Shown here: positions 1 to 8,495 of the stretch, piece by piece | Layout: each line of letters begins with the position of its first letter | Numbering within the stretch: the stretch's first letter is position 1 | DNA from: Candidatus Omnitrophota bacterium | Lineage (GTDB): Bacteria > Omnitrophota > Gorgyraeia > Gygaellales > Profunditerraquicolaceae | DNA length: 32,298 nucleotides | Direction of reading: 5' to 3' | Assembly: GCA_023818655.1 (NCBI GenBank) | Contig: JAMWCI010000008.1 | Location: 1 to 32,298, forward strand | Made by a program: the position numbers and the translations under genes | Notes under the pieces: model-generated | What the model saw: only the letters and a program-made list of their open reading frames with translations | The model's database searches: none | Told to the model about the DNA's origin: nothing

Positions 1-91
1 GTATCCTCCTTTGCTGAGCCTTACGGCTCGGTTAGGTTAATAAATTGATAGTTTATCAACCTAAGAGGATATGCCTTTTTTATTCCTTAGG
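1..91 (-). promoter_or_regulatory. Structured 5' leader of a minus-strand gene that starts just left of the window; Shine-Dalgarno AGGAGG at 10-5
   Basis: Minus-strand RNA can form P1 (71-65 with 8-2, 7 bp), P2 (64-52 with 44-32, 13 bp with one G-U) and P3 (GAGCC-GUAA-GGCUC at 29-16, GNRA tetraloop). AAAGGAGGATAC sits at the window edge. No start codon is visible. Confidence 0.5.
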
Positions 92-113
92 CAATATCAA
101 AAGTGCGAAAGAT
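92..113. repeat. Putative terminal inverted repeat of an IS element (left copy; element body to the left)
   Basis: CAAAAGTGCGAAA (98-110) is the exact reverse complement of TTTCGCACTTTTG (32050-32062) beside the transposase 3' end; 15 of 16 positions match over ATMTTTCGCACTTTTG. Confidence 0.4.
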
Positions 114-168
114 ATTTTACGTTATCTTAAATTCAATTTTGGAGCGGTAGTATTGCGAAAAAACAACT

Positions 169-185
169 TAACGAATAAGTCGTTA
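169..185. repeat. Small inverted repeat TAACGA-ATAAG-TCGTTA upstream of the comF promoter
   Basis: Perfect 6-bp arms separated by 5 nt, 16 nt upstream of the -35 hexamer. Confidence 0.3.
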
Positions 186-201
186 TATCCGTGCAATTAT
201 T

Positions 202-230
202 TTGACAAATAGCTATCTGCCTGTTATCAT
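202..230 (+). promoter_or_regulatory. Sigma70-like promoter TTGACA-N17-TATCAT for comF-lptF-lptG
   Basis: -35 TTGACA 202-207, 17-nt spacer, -10 TATCAT 225-230; ATG at 237. Confidence 0.75.
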
Positions 231-236
231 ATCTCT

Positions 237-962
237 ATGTTAAAGCGCTTCCTTCTTGCTATCAGGGATATAGTTTATCCTAAGATATGTCTAGCCTGTA
301 AGGAGAAAACCGACAAAAGGGCTGTTGACAATTTAATCTGTTCAAGATGCTGGCAGGAGATTAAACGAAATACGCCTCCTTTCTGTTACTCCTGCGGAAG
401 AACGCTTAAAGGAAAACATATGAGAAAAAATATCTGCGCCAATTGCGTAAAACAATCATTCTACTTTGACCGCGCCTTCAGCCCATGCGTCTATACGGAT
501 ATCATTCAAGAATTAATCCATCAGTTTAAATACAAAGGCAAGGATTACCTTGCCCGCCCATTAAGCAGAATGATGATTGATTTTATCCGCGAATTTCATA
601 TCCCTATAGAATATATGGATTACGTTATGCCTATGCCGTTACATAGCTCCCGCTTACGGTGGCGCGAGTTTAACCAAGCCGAGATGCTCGGTCGTTATAT
701 TGCTGAAGAATTTAATAAACCGCTGTTGTCTGATTTACTGGTGCGGCGCTATCCGACGCTGGCACAGGCGGAGTTAATGCCGCAAAAACGCATCTCTAAT
801 GTAAAGGGTTGCTTTAAGGTAAAAGATAAGACTCTAGTAAACGGAAAGAAGATACTTTTGGTGGATGACGTATTAACAACCGGAGCCACCTCATCAGAGG
901 CTGCATTTACCTTAAAGGATGCCGGAGCAAATATAGTTTTTCTGATGACACTGGCCAGTTAA
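237..962 (+). CDS. comF: ComF family protein (phosphoribosyltransferase-like amidophosphoribosyltransferase)
   Basis: N-terminal zinc-finger cysteines (CLACKEK, CSRCW, CYSCGR, CANC) and the C-terminal PRPP motif ILLVDDVLTTGAT. Confidence 0.9.
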   Translation: MLKRFLLAIRDIVYPKICLACKEKTDKRAVDNLICSRCWQEIKRNTPPFCYSCGRTLKGKHMRKNICANCVKQSFYFDRAFSPCVYTDIIQELIHQFKYKGKDYLARPLSRMMIDFIREFHIPIEYMDYVMPMPLHSSRLRWREFNQAEMLGRYIAEEFNKPLLSDLLVRRYPTLAQAELMPQKRISNVKGCFKVKDKTLVNGKKILLVDDVLTTGATSSEAAFTLKDAGANIVFLMTLAS

Positions 963-966
963 CACT

Positions 967-2073
967 ATGAGGATACTCAGGAATTATTTATTAAAAGAAT
1001 TTTTTACGCCATTTATCTTATCCTTCTGCGTGCTCAGTTTTCTAATGGTCATGGTCGGTATGTTGAAAGATATCGTAGACCAAATAATTAACCGCGGCGT
1101 AGAGCTGTATAGCGTATTAAAACTCTTGCTGCTTATGACTCCTTATATAATCACCTACACCATTCCTATCGCGCTGCTTATGGCAGTGCTTATTTCCCTA
1201 GGCAGACTAAGCAGCGATAACGAAATAATTGCTATCAGGGCAAGCGGAATCAACCTTTTGCATTTAATAATCCCCCTTTTGGTAAGTTCAGTCATTTTAA
1301 GTCTAGGATTATTTATCTTCAACGACCGCGCCGCATCTTATGCGCATTTTGCATACCGGAAAACCCTTATCGAGATAGGCATAAAGAATCCGACTGCTGC
1401 TTTTGAAGAAGGCGTGTTTATCAACTCTTTTGAGCGTTATGTATTATTTATCTACCACATTGACCGCAAGGCTAACCGTATGAATAACATACGTATATAT
1501 GAGCCGCAAGGAGAAGATAAGCCTACCCGCACCATCGTGGCAAAAGCAGGAGAGTTTATTGCTATACCCGAGAAAAATCTGGTGAAATTAAAACTAATAG
1601 ACGGCACCTCTGATGAACCTGACCCGCAAAATCCAAATAATTTCTACAAATTGAATTTTAAAACCTATTTTATGACCCTGAACCTGGATGAGGCAAAGAA
1701 CAAATCTGTAATTGAAAAGAAGCCTAAAGAGATGACTATCAAAGAACTAAAAAAAGAAATACGCAAGCTTAAACATACCAAAATAGATGCTGCGCCATTA
1801 ATTGTAGAGATACACCAGAAAATAGTCCTGGCTGTATCCTGCTTTGTATTTATGCTTCTGGGTCTGCCTTTGGCGATGATTGCGCGCCGGCGGGAAAAAT
1901 CCATAAATATAGGCATCGGTATACTGATTATCATCGCATACTATCCCCTACTTATCGGATGCGAGGCACTTGGCATGCAGGGATGTCTTAATCCAGCGCT
2001 GGCTACTTGGTTGCCTAATATGCTTTTCGGAATAATCGGCGTAACACTTATTTATAAACTATGCGCATCTTAG
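967..2073 (+). CDS. lptF: LptF/LptG family LPS export permease (first paralogue)
   Basis: YjgP/YjgQ family pattern: N-terminal TM block, soluble beta domain, C-terminal TM block (FMLLGLPLAMIARRREKSINIGIG). Adjacent second paralogue. Confidence 0.85.
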   Translation: MRILRNYLLKEFFTPFILSFCVLSFLMVMVGMLKDIVDQIINRGVELYSVLKLLLLMTPYIITYTIPIALLMAVLISLGRLSSDNEIIAIRASGINLLHLIIPLLVSSVILSLGLFIFNDRAASYAHFAYRKTLIEIGIKNPTAAFEEGVFINSFERYVLFIYHIDRKANRMNNIRIYEPQGEDKPTRTIVAKAGEFIAIPEKNLVKLKLIDGTSDEPDPQNPNNFYKLNFKTYFMTLNLDEAKNKSVIEKKPKEMTIKELKKEIRKLKHTKIDAAPLIVEIHQKIVLAVSCFVFMLLGLPLAMIARRREKSINIGIGILIIIAYYPLLIGCEALGMQGCLNPALATWLPNMLFGIIGVTLIYKLCAS

Positions 2074-3161
2074 AGCGATATATAGTAGTCTCGGTTATCA
2101 CGGTGCTTCTTACCTGTATTTTTGTCTTTCTTTTTATCTATTTTATCATTGATATACTTTCACAGTTGGAGGATCTTTTAAAAAATAACGTATCCATAAA
2201 GCTCCTGCTGCAATATTACTTGTCTATTATGCCAGTGATGCTGCTACGCGTGATGCCTTTTGCCTGTCTTTTGAGCACGCTCTACGTATTCAGCAAGCTA
2301 AACCATAATAATGAGATTATCGCCATGCGCACGGCAGGATTAAGCATACCTCAAATAAGCAGAAACGTGTTCCTTTTAACGGTCATCGCTAGCCTTTTTA
2401 TCTTCTGGATAAATGACCGCGTTGCCCCTTCCGCTTTGGTGATCAACGAGAAAATAAAAATCCAAATGAACGAAGGCAAAAAACAATCCAAGACTAAAAA
2501 GGAAGAGATAATAAATTATCTGACGATGTACGGATTAAAAAACAGACTTTTTTTTATCAACAAATTTAATCTTGCGGCCAAGACTATGGAGGGGATTACC
2601 ATCCTTGAGCACGATGAAAAGCAGAATTTAACTAAAAAGATAGTGGCCAATAGGGGTAGCTACAAGGAAAACCTATGGAAATTCTATCACGTCATTACTT
2701 ATAACTTTGACCGCAACGGTCAGGTAATCGGCGAACCGATTTATATGGAAGAAGAGATTATGTCTATACCTGAGACCCCTAAGGAATTTGCCAGTCAACG
2801 ACAACGCTCAGAACTTATGACTATTGAACAACTGGAAGAGCATATCTGGAAACTCTCCCGCAGCGGAGCCAGAAGCGTCATCCGTAATTTTGAAGTTGAC
2901 CTTTATCAACGCTTCACCTCTCCTTTGACCTGCATAATTATCACACTGGTGGCAATACCCTTTGCCCTGCGTATGCGCAGACGCGCCACTGGACTATCTT
3001 CAATAGGCCTGTCGCTTTTGGTGGGGTTTCTTTATTATATACTGGATGCGATAGGCATAGCCTTTGGCAAAGGCGGAATACTTCCACCGCTTCTTGCCAC
3101 TTTATCCAGCCATATAATAATGCTTGTCTTTGGCCTCTATATGCTGGAGACTATGCCTTAA
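2061..3161 (+). CDS. lptG: LptF/LptG family LPS export permease (second paralogue)
   Basis: YjgP/YjgQ pattern (IPFALRMRRRATGLSSIGLSLLVGFLYY); overlaps the first paralogue by 13 nt. Confidence 0.85.
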   Translation: MRILERYIVVSVITVLLTCIFVFLFIYFIIDILSQLEDLLKNNVSIKLLLQYYLSIMPVMLLRVMPFACLLSTLYVFSKLNHNNEIIAMRTAGLSIPQISRNVFLLTVIASLFIFWINDRVAPSALVINEKIKIQMNEGKKQSKTKKEEIINYLTMYGLKNRLFFINKFNLAAKTMEGITILEHDEKQNLTKKIVANRGSYKENLWKFYHVITYNFDRNGQVIGEPIYMEEEIMSIPETPKEFASQRQRSELMTIEQLEEHIWKLSRSGARSVIRNFEVDLYQRFTSPLTCIIITLVAIPFALRMRRRATGLSSIGLSLLVGFLYYILDAIGIAFGKGGILPPLLATLSSHIIMLVFGLYMLETMP

Positions 3162-4270
3162 GTATATATGCGCGGAATCCTGTTACCAAGACCACAGACT
3201 ATATCATAGGGAATGGTTTCTGCAAGCTCGGCCAATTCCTCGGCGCATATCCTTTTTCTCCCCTGATTTCCGATAAGCACCGCCTCATCCCCAATTTTTA
3301 CGTTGAGGTCACCCACATCCACCATTATCTGGTCCATGCATATCCTGCCGCAAATCTTAAAACATCTTCCTTTAATTAATACCGGACCTCTATTAGAAAG
3401 ATTGCGCGGATATCCGTCGCCGTATCCTATAGGAATGGTAACTATAGTTGTTGGTTTCTTTGTAAAATAGGTGCGGCCGTAACTTATGCTGTATCCTGCA
3501 GGCACTCTTTTTATAAAAACCACTTTGGTTTTTAGACTCAAAACCGCTTTTAGATTTATTTTTAGACCTTTCTTAGGATAAAGGCCGTAAATTACCAGTC
3601 CAGGCCTGACCATATTGAAATGGCTGTTTTTATAATTAATAGTGCCTATACTATTGGCCGAATGAATCAATGGCACAGCTATGCCCTTGTTTCTTAACCG
3701 TTGAATCAACTGGTTAAAAATGTCTATCTGGTAAAAGGTAAAATCCTTGTCCGTATCCGCAGAGGCAAGATGGGTAAATATCCCTTCTATGTTAATAAAA
3801 TGGAGTTTGTTTATTTTTTCCACCATCCTTTCGGCCTCCTGAGGCATAACCCCAACCCTGCCCATTCCGGTATCCACCTTTATATGCACGTTTACCTTTT
3901 TGTTTCTTTTGCCTGCAAGGCGGTTTAAAGCCAGACTAAAGTCTTCGTCGCATATGGTGGGCGTCAGGTTATAGTTTAAGACCGGAGGAATATCTTTTTT
4001 CAATATTGCCCCCAGAACTAAAACCGGTATATTAATTCCGCCCACTCTTATTTTTATACCTTCATCCACAGAGGCCACCCCCAAGAAATCCGCGCCGCAG
4101 GAAACCACTTTTTTAGCAACCGGGATAAGCCCATGGCCATATGCATCTGCCTTGACGGTTACCATAATCTTGGTTTGCGGAGAAATCATCTTTTTTATCT
4201 GACGAAAATTATGCGCCAGATTCGCCAAGTTCACCTCAGCCCATGTTGGCCTGTAAAATCGCATCTTCAT
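3158..4270 (-). CDS. alr: Alanine racemase
   Basis: PLP motif VKADAYGHG and C-terminal GRICMDQIMVDVGD; Shine-Dalgarno AAGGAG upstream. Confidence 0.93.
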   Translation of the reverse strand: MKMRFYRPTWAEVNLANLAHNFRQIKKMISPQTKIMVTVKADAYGHGLIPVAKKVVSCGADFLGVASVDEGIKIRVGGINIPVLVLGAILKKDIPPVLNYNLTPTICDEDFSLALNRLAGKRNKKVNVHIKVDTGMGRVGVMPQEAERMVEKINKLHFINIEGIFTHLASADTDKDFTFYQIDIFNQLIQRLRNKGIAVPLIHSANSIGTINYKNSHFNMVRPGLVIYGLYPKKGLKINLKAVLSLKTKVVFIKRVPAGYSISYGRTYFTKKPTTIVTIPIGYGDGYPRNLSNRGPVLIKGRCFKICGRICMDQIMVDVGDLNVKIGDEAVLIGNQGRKRICAEELAELAETIPYDIVCGLGNRIPRIYT

Positions 4271-4276
4271 AACTCC

Positions 4277-4951
4277 TTATAAATCCTTGACTTGGCACTC
4301 CTTGGGATAAAGATAAATGGGTTTAAGCGTAAAAGAATCATGGATTATCTTTTGACGAATCCGCTGACAGGCTATAAAGATTATGTTGCGCGGCTGCGGA
4401 TACCAATAATCGCTATCCAATAATATCGCGCCTTTTATATTCCGATAAAAATTTTCCTTATACAATCTAAGGGCATCCCCCAGCAAGATACTTCCCGGTC
4501 TTATTTTTCCTAAAAGCTCTTTTTGGCTTAACAGCGTATATGGACTTACCCTGCACAGGGAGCCATTCTTACTTTTATATATGCTGCTGTAAATAAGGTT
4601 ACGCTTTGCATCAATAACTGGAATAATATAACCTTGTTTTTCTCGGGCATTCTGCGCCAATATATCCAAGGTAGATATCCCTATTACTGGTTTACCTTGT
4701 GACCAGCTAAGCGCTTTTACCGTAGCCAAACCTATACGCATACCTGTAAAAGAACCGGGACCAAGACCGCAAGCAAGATAATCAATTTCGTCTAACTCTA
4801 AACCTGCTACCTTTAAGACCCTCTTCAGAACCACGGTAATAAATCTGGAAAGTCTTCTGCCTGCCTCCACTTTATACTCGTAGATTTTATTATTACTGTA
4901 GAGGGCAATACACAAAAAATCCGTAGCAGTGTCAATCCCCAATATCCTCAT
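4277..4951 (-). CDS. tsaB: tRNA threonylcarbamoyladenosine biosynthesis protein TsaB
   Basis: MRILGIDTATDFLCIAL start and GLGPGSFTGMRIGLATVKAL motif; adjacent to tsaE. Confidence 0.9.
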   Translation of the reverse strand: MRILGIDTATDFLCIALYSNNKIYEYKVEAGRRLSRFITVVLKRVLKVAGLELDEIDYLACGLGPGSFTGMRIGLATVKALSWSQGKPVIGISTLDILAQNAREKQGYIIPVIDAKRNLIYSSIYKSKNGSLCRVSPYTLLSQKELLGKIRPGSILLGDALRLYKENFYRNIKGAILLDSDYWYPQPRNIIFIACQRIRQKIIHDSFTLKPIYLYPKECQVKDL

Positions 4952-5402
4952 AGAATTCCTTCAACAGTTTTGCGTAACGCGCTCCCGATGCGGAAAACTC
5001 AAGCAAACGACTGCAGCTATTAAGATGGCTAAAATATATCTTCAGGGATTTCTCCGGGGCTATCTTTTTAAGTCTATCTGCCCACTCAATTACAGTTACT
5101 CCCTCGCCATAGAAATAACCTTCATAACCTAAATTAAGGATATCCTGCTCTTTTCTCAAGCGGTAAAGGTCAAAGTGATATAAAGGCATATTTCTGCCTT
5201 GGTGTTCACGGATAAGCACAAAGGAAGGACTGATAATTTTTTCTTTAGGAATACCCATCCCCAGGGCAATGCCTTTGGTGAATACCGTTTTTCCGCTACC
5301 CAGCCCCCCGAATAAACAAAGGATATCTGCCGGTTTTAGTCTTACCCCTAATAGTCTACCTAAACGCAAGGTATCCTTGACAGAATGAGAAATCAATTTC
5401 AT
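4932..5402 (-). CDS. tsaE: tRNA threonylcarbamoyladenosine biosynthesis ATPase TsaE
   Basis: P-loop GGLGSGKTVFTKGIA, SPSFVLIREHQG, VIEWADR. Confidence 0.92.
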   Translation of the reverse strand: MKLISHSVKDTLRLGRLLGVRLKPADILCLFGGLGSGKTVFTKGIALGMGIPKEKIISPSFVLIREHQGRNMPLYHFDLYRLRKEQDILNLGYEGYFYGEGVTVIEWADRLKKIAPEKSLKIYFSHLNSCSRLLEFSASGARYAKLLKEFYEDIGD

Positions 5403-5414
5403 TGTAAGCCCCGG

Positions 5415-6311
5415 CTAAAAATGACGGTAACCTCCGGGAATAATTTTTCTTTCTCTGTTGTTTCTGTCTACCATACTTAAACCGAATCCACCGGAGACGA
5501 CTTCTCCGATAGGAAAGAATCTGTAACGTTTTGCGGCAGATATTTTTTTTGCCTCAGCGCGGCTGACCGTAAAGAGCAGTTCAAAATCCTCTCCATTGTA
5601 GAGCGCAGAGTTAATACCACTAGCTTCTTTATTAATCGGTATGAGAGATTCGTAGAGAACGGCGCTTACCCCGCTCTCCTCCAATATATGCCATAAATCC
5701 TGGGCTAAGCCGTCAGAGATATCAATCATGGAATTTATCTTAAAATGCTCTACCAGGAACCTGCTTTCTTTAATACGCGGCTCAAAGGTAAGGTGTTTGC
5801 CATGCAAAGAACCGCCCAGCGCTCCACTTACAAATATTATATCCCCCCTCCGGGCTTTGCTGCGCAAACACAGCCTTGTCTTCTCGACAACGCCCAACAT
5901 GCTTACATCTATAACGATGCGGCTAGCTTTACTGATATCGCCCCCTACGATATTAATGCGGTATTTTGCGGCTAAATCAAAGATGCCCCCTGCGATTTTA
6001 TCCACTTTATTTACGGTTAAATTCCGCGGCAGCCCAAGAGAAACCACCGCATACCTCGGAATACCGCCGCAGGCAGCTATATCGCTGATAGAAACTGCCA
6101 AGGCCTTTCTGCCGATAAAATAAGGGTTATCCCGGGAAGTAAAATCGACACCTTCTACTAACATATCGCAGGTAAAAAGTTGATACATCTTGCGGTCGAG
6201 CCTCAGAACAGCGCAATCATCGCCTGAGTCTCTCACGACGCTGGAATCATTATTTAATCTCTCTTTAAACCTTTTAATCAAACCGAATTCGCCAAGCTTT
6301 TCAATAAACAT
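5415..6311 (-). CDS. thiL: Thiamine-monophosphate kinase
   Basis: SGDDCAVL, CDMLVEGVDF, GGDISKA, MIDISDGLAQDL. Confidence 0.92.
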   Translation of the reverse strand: MFIEKLGEFGLIKRFKERLNNDSSVVRDSGDDCAVLRLDRKMYQLFTCDMLVEGVDFTSRDNPYFIGRKALAVSISDIAACGGIPRYAVVSLGLPRNLTVNKVDKIAGGIFDLAAKYRINIVGGDISKASRIVIDVSMLGVVEKTRLCLRSKARRGDIIFVSGALGGSLHGKHLTFEPRIKESRFLVEHFKINSMIDISDGLAQDLWHILEESGVSAVLYESLIPINKEASGINSALYNGEDFELLFTVSRAEAKKISAAKRYRFFPIGEVVSGGFGLSMVDRNNRERKIIPGGYRHF

Positions 6312-6312
6312 A

Positions 6313-7356
6313 TCAACCTCTTAAAGTCTTTAGAATATTCCTAGAGTAAGGTTTGTTTATAATTCCTCTGTCCGTGATAAAATTGCTAATCAGGGCCGCG
6401 GGTGTTATATCAAAGGCAGGATTAAATACTTTAATATTACCGTTAGCAATAGGTTTTTTAAAAAAAAGACGGGTTACTTCCTCGGCAGGCCGCTGTTCAA
6501 TGCGAATCTCCTTGCCGCGCTTAATCCTTAAATCAAAGGTAGATACAGGCGCGGCAACATAGAAAGGAATTTTATGATAGCGGCTTAAAATTGCCAGATT
6601 ATAAGTGCCGATTTTATTGGCGGTATCACCATTTGCGGCAATCCGGTCAGCGCCGACAATAACCTTATCCACTTTGCCCGCATACATCAAAGCTGCAGCC
6701 ATCCCGTCGGTAATCAGGGTAACGTCTATGCCTTTTCTTTTTAATTCCCAGGTGGTCAACCGTGCACCCTGTAGTAGCGGCCTAGTTTCGCAGGCATATA
6801 CTTTTAATCTCTTGCCTTCTTCTTTAGCGCGGTAAATAACAGCCAAGGCAGTGCCGTAATCTATTGTGGCTAATATTCCCGCATTGCATATAGTCAGGAT
6901 ATTTTCGCCGTCGTTTATAAGCCTGCTTCCGAAACAGCCGATACGACGGCAGGCTGCTCTATCCTCTTCAGCAATAGTCTGCGCTTCTTTAAAAAGCGCC
7001 TTTTTTATCTCTTGTATAGACTCTTTACTATAGCATTCAGCTACAGCCCGCATTCTTTCTAACGCCCAGAAAAGATTTATGGCAGTAGGGCGAGCCGAAG
7101 ACAAATAGGAGATAACCTTATCCAGTCTACGCTTAAAATGCGAAAAATTCCGCGCCCGGATATTTTTGACTCCCAGATACACTCCCCAGGCGGCTGCTGC
7201 ACCTAATGCCGGAGCCCCTCTTACCTTTAGTTTCTTTATCGCCAACCAAAGTGACTTCAAATCTTTTATCGCAAGGTAAACGAATTCTGCTGGGAGCCTA
7301 GTCTGGTCAATTATCCTGACTGCATTGTTTTTCCACTCAATGGTCCTGATATTCAT
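6313..7356 (-). CDS. mtnA: S-methyl-5-thioribose-1-phosphate isomerase
   Basis: KVRGAPALGAAAAWG, LTICNAGILATIDYGTAL, VIVGADRIAANGDTANKIGTY. Confidence 0.93.
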   Translation of the reverse strand: MNIRTIEWKNNAVRIIDQTRLPAEFVYLAIKDLKSLWLAIKKLKVRGAPALGAAAAWGVYLGVKNIRARNFSHFKRRLDKVISYLSSARPTAINLFWALERMRAVAECYSKESIQEIKKALFKEAQTIAEEDRAACRRIGCFGSRLINDGENILTICNAGILATIDYGTALAVIYRAKEEGKRLKVYACETRPLLQGARLTTWELKRKGIDVTLITDGMAAALMYAGKVDKVIVGADRIAANGDTANKIGTYNLAILSRYHKIPFYVAAPVSTFDLRIKRGKEIRIEQRPAEEVTRLFFKKPIANGNIKVFNPAFDITPAALISNFITDRGIINKPYSRNILKTLRG

Positions 7357-7376
7357 ATATTTTCCTCTTTAGAATT

Positions 7377-8495
7377 TCACAACCCCATAATTTTTGTGAA
7401 GATAGTTTTTCTTATCTTTATGGCTGCCGCTAAACAAACCTCATGACAACAAAAACAGGCAATACAGCGGGAATAATCAAAAAGAACGCCTTTCTTCCCC
7501 ATAGAGATTGCCGCCTTGGGGCAGATTTTTATGCATGCGGAGCATCTTATACAGCGATTTCGCTCCATACAGGGATAATAACGAATTAGTTTCTTAGCCA
7601 GATTAATTATTGGCTGGGGAAGTTTTCTTTTCTGGGAAGTAGCTGGTAGAGAGAAAGGTTTTATTTTTAAGTTATCTAACCGTTCTCCCAGAATCTCCAC
7701 CTCTGCCATATCTGCTATCCCTAACCCGCGCAAGACAGCCTCTCTGGTAGAAGGGACATCCAGTGGTTCGATGCCCATAATCCTGCTTAAAACGCTATCC
7801 ACGCTCACACAATCGCTTCCTGCCACCAGAATCTTAGGGAAACACAATAATCCTCGGGTTGCCGGACCGTCTCCTTCTATAGCCGAGATACCATCAACAA
7901 TAGTAAGCGCCGGCCTGGTCTCGGCATAAATATCCACCAATATTTTTGCGAAATCCTCGGTATGGAAATAATTCTTGTGTAATTCCAGCTTAAATGTCCC
8001 CCAAACAAGACCGAATAAATTCTTGATGGCGCCTGTTAAACATGTCAATGCATGCGTCTTAAACTTCGGGAGGTTAATTAGATAATCGCAATGGTCAAGC
8101 CAGCTAGTTAAAGGGAATTTCTGACACATGCGTTTTTTATCAAAATAGACTGGCCTCAAACCTTCTTCTTGGCAAACTTTGGTCATGCCGGTCCTGCGGT
8201 AAACCTCGCTGACATTCCTAATCTGGTTATCCCATACACTCGGTCCGTCTCCGACGAAGACCGTACAATCAATACCTTTTAAGATTCTAGCTATTGAACG
8301 CACTACTTCCGGATGCGTGGTAATGCCCTGTTCCGGTTCAATAGCCATTAAAAGATTTGGTTTAAGTAGGACTCGGCTTTTAGGCCGGATAAAATTTGTT
8401 ATTCCTCCCAAAAGATTAACAGAATCCTCTACTGCCTTCTGAACAAGCTCTGGCGCATAACTGTCACAGCGGACAACCGATACCCTTGATTTCAT
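7377..8495 (-). CDS. DUF362 domain protein with C-terminal 2x[4Fe-4S] ferredoxin domain
   Basis: DUF362 N-terminal pattern (KPNLLM..PEQGITTHPEVVRSI; LINLPKFKTHALTCLTGAIKNLFGLV) and two CxxCxxC-type clusters (CIRCSACIKICP, CIACFCCHEVC). Confidence 0.87.
   Translation of the reverse strand: MKSRVSVVRCDSYAPELVQKAVEDSVNLLGGITNFIRPKSRVLLKPNLLMAIEPEQGITTHPEVVRSIARILKGIDCTVFVGDGPSVWDNQIRNVSEVYRRTGMTKVCQEEGLRPVYFDKKRMCQKFPLTSWLDHCDYLINLPKFKTHALTCLTGAIKNLFGLVWGTFKLELHKNYFHTEDFAKILVDIYAETRPALTIVDGISAIEGDGPATRGLLCFPKILVAGSDCVSVDSVLSRIMGIEPLDVPSTREAVLRGLGIADMAEVEILGERLDNLKIKPFSLPATSQKRKLPQPIINLAKKLIRYYPCMERNRCIRCSACIKICPKAAISMGKKGVLFDYSRCIACFCCHEVCLAAAIKIRKTIFTKIMGL

Noticed and set aside
1665-1934. 89-aa minus-strand ORF within lptF
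   Set aside because: Antisense to a well-supported LptF family gene; no independent support.
5728-6123. 131-aa plus-strand ORF
   Set aside because: Antisense to thiL; composition typical of a shadow ORF.
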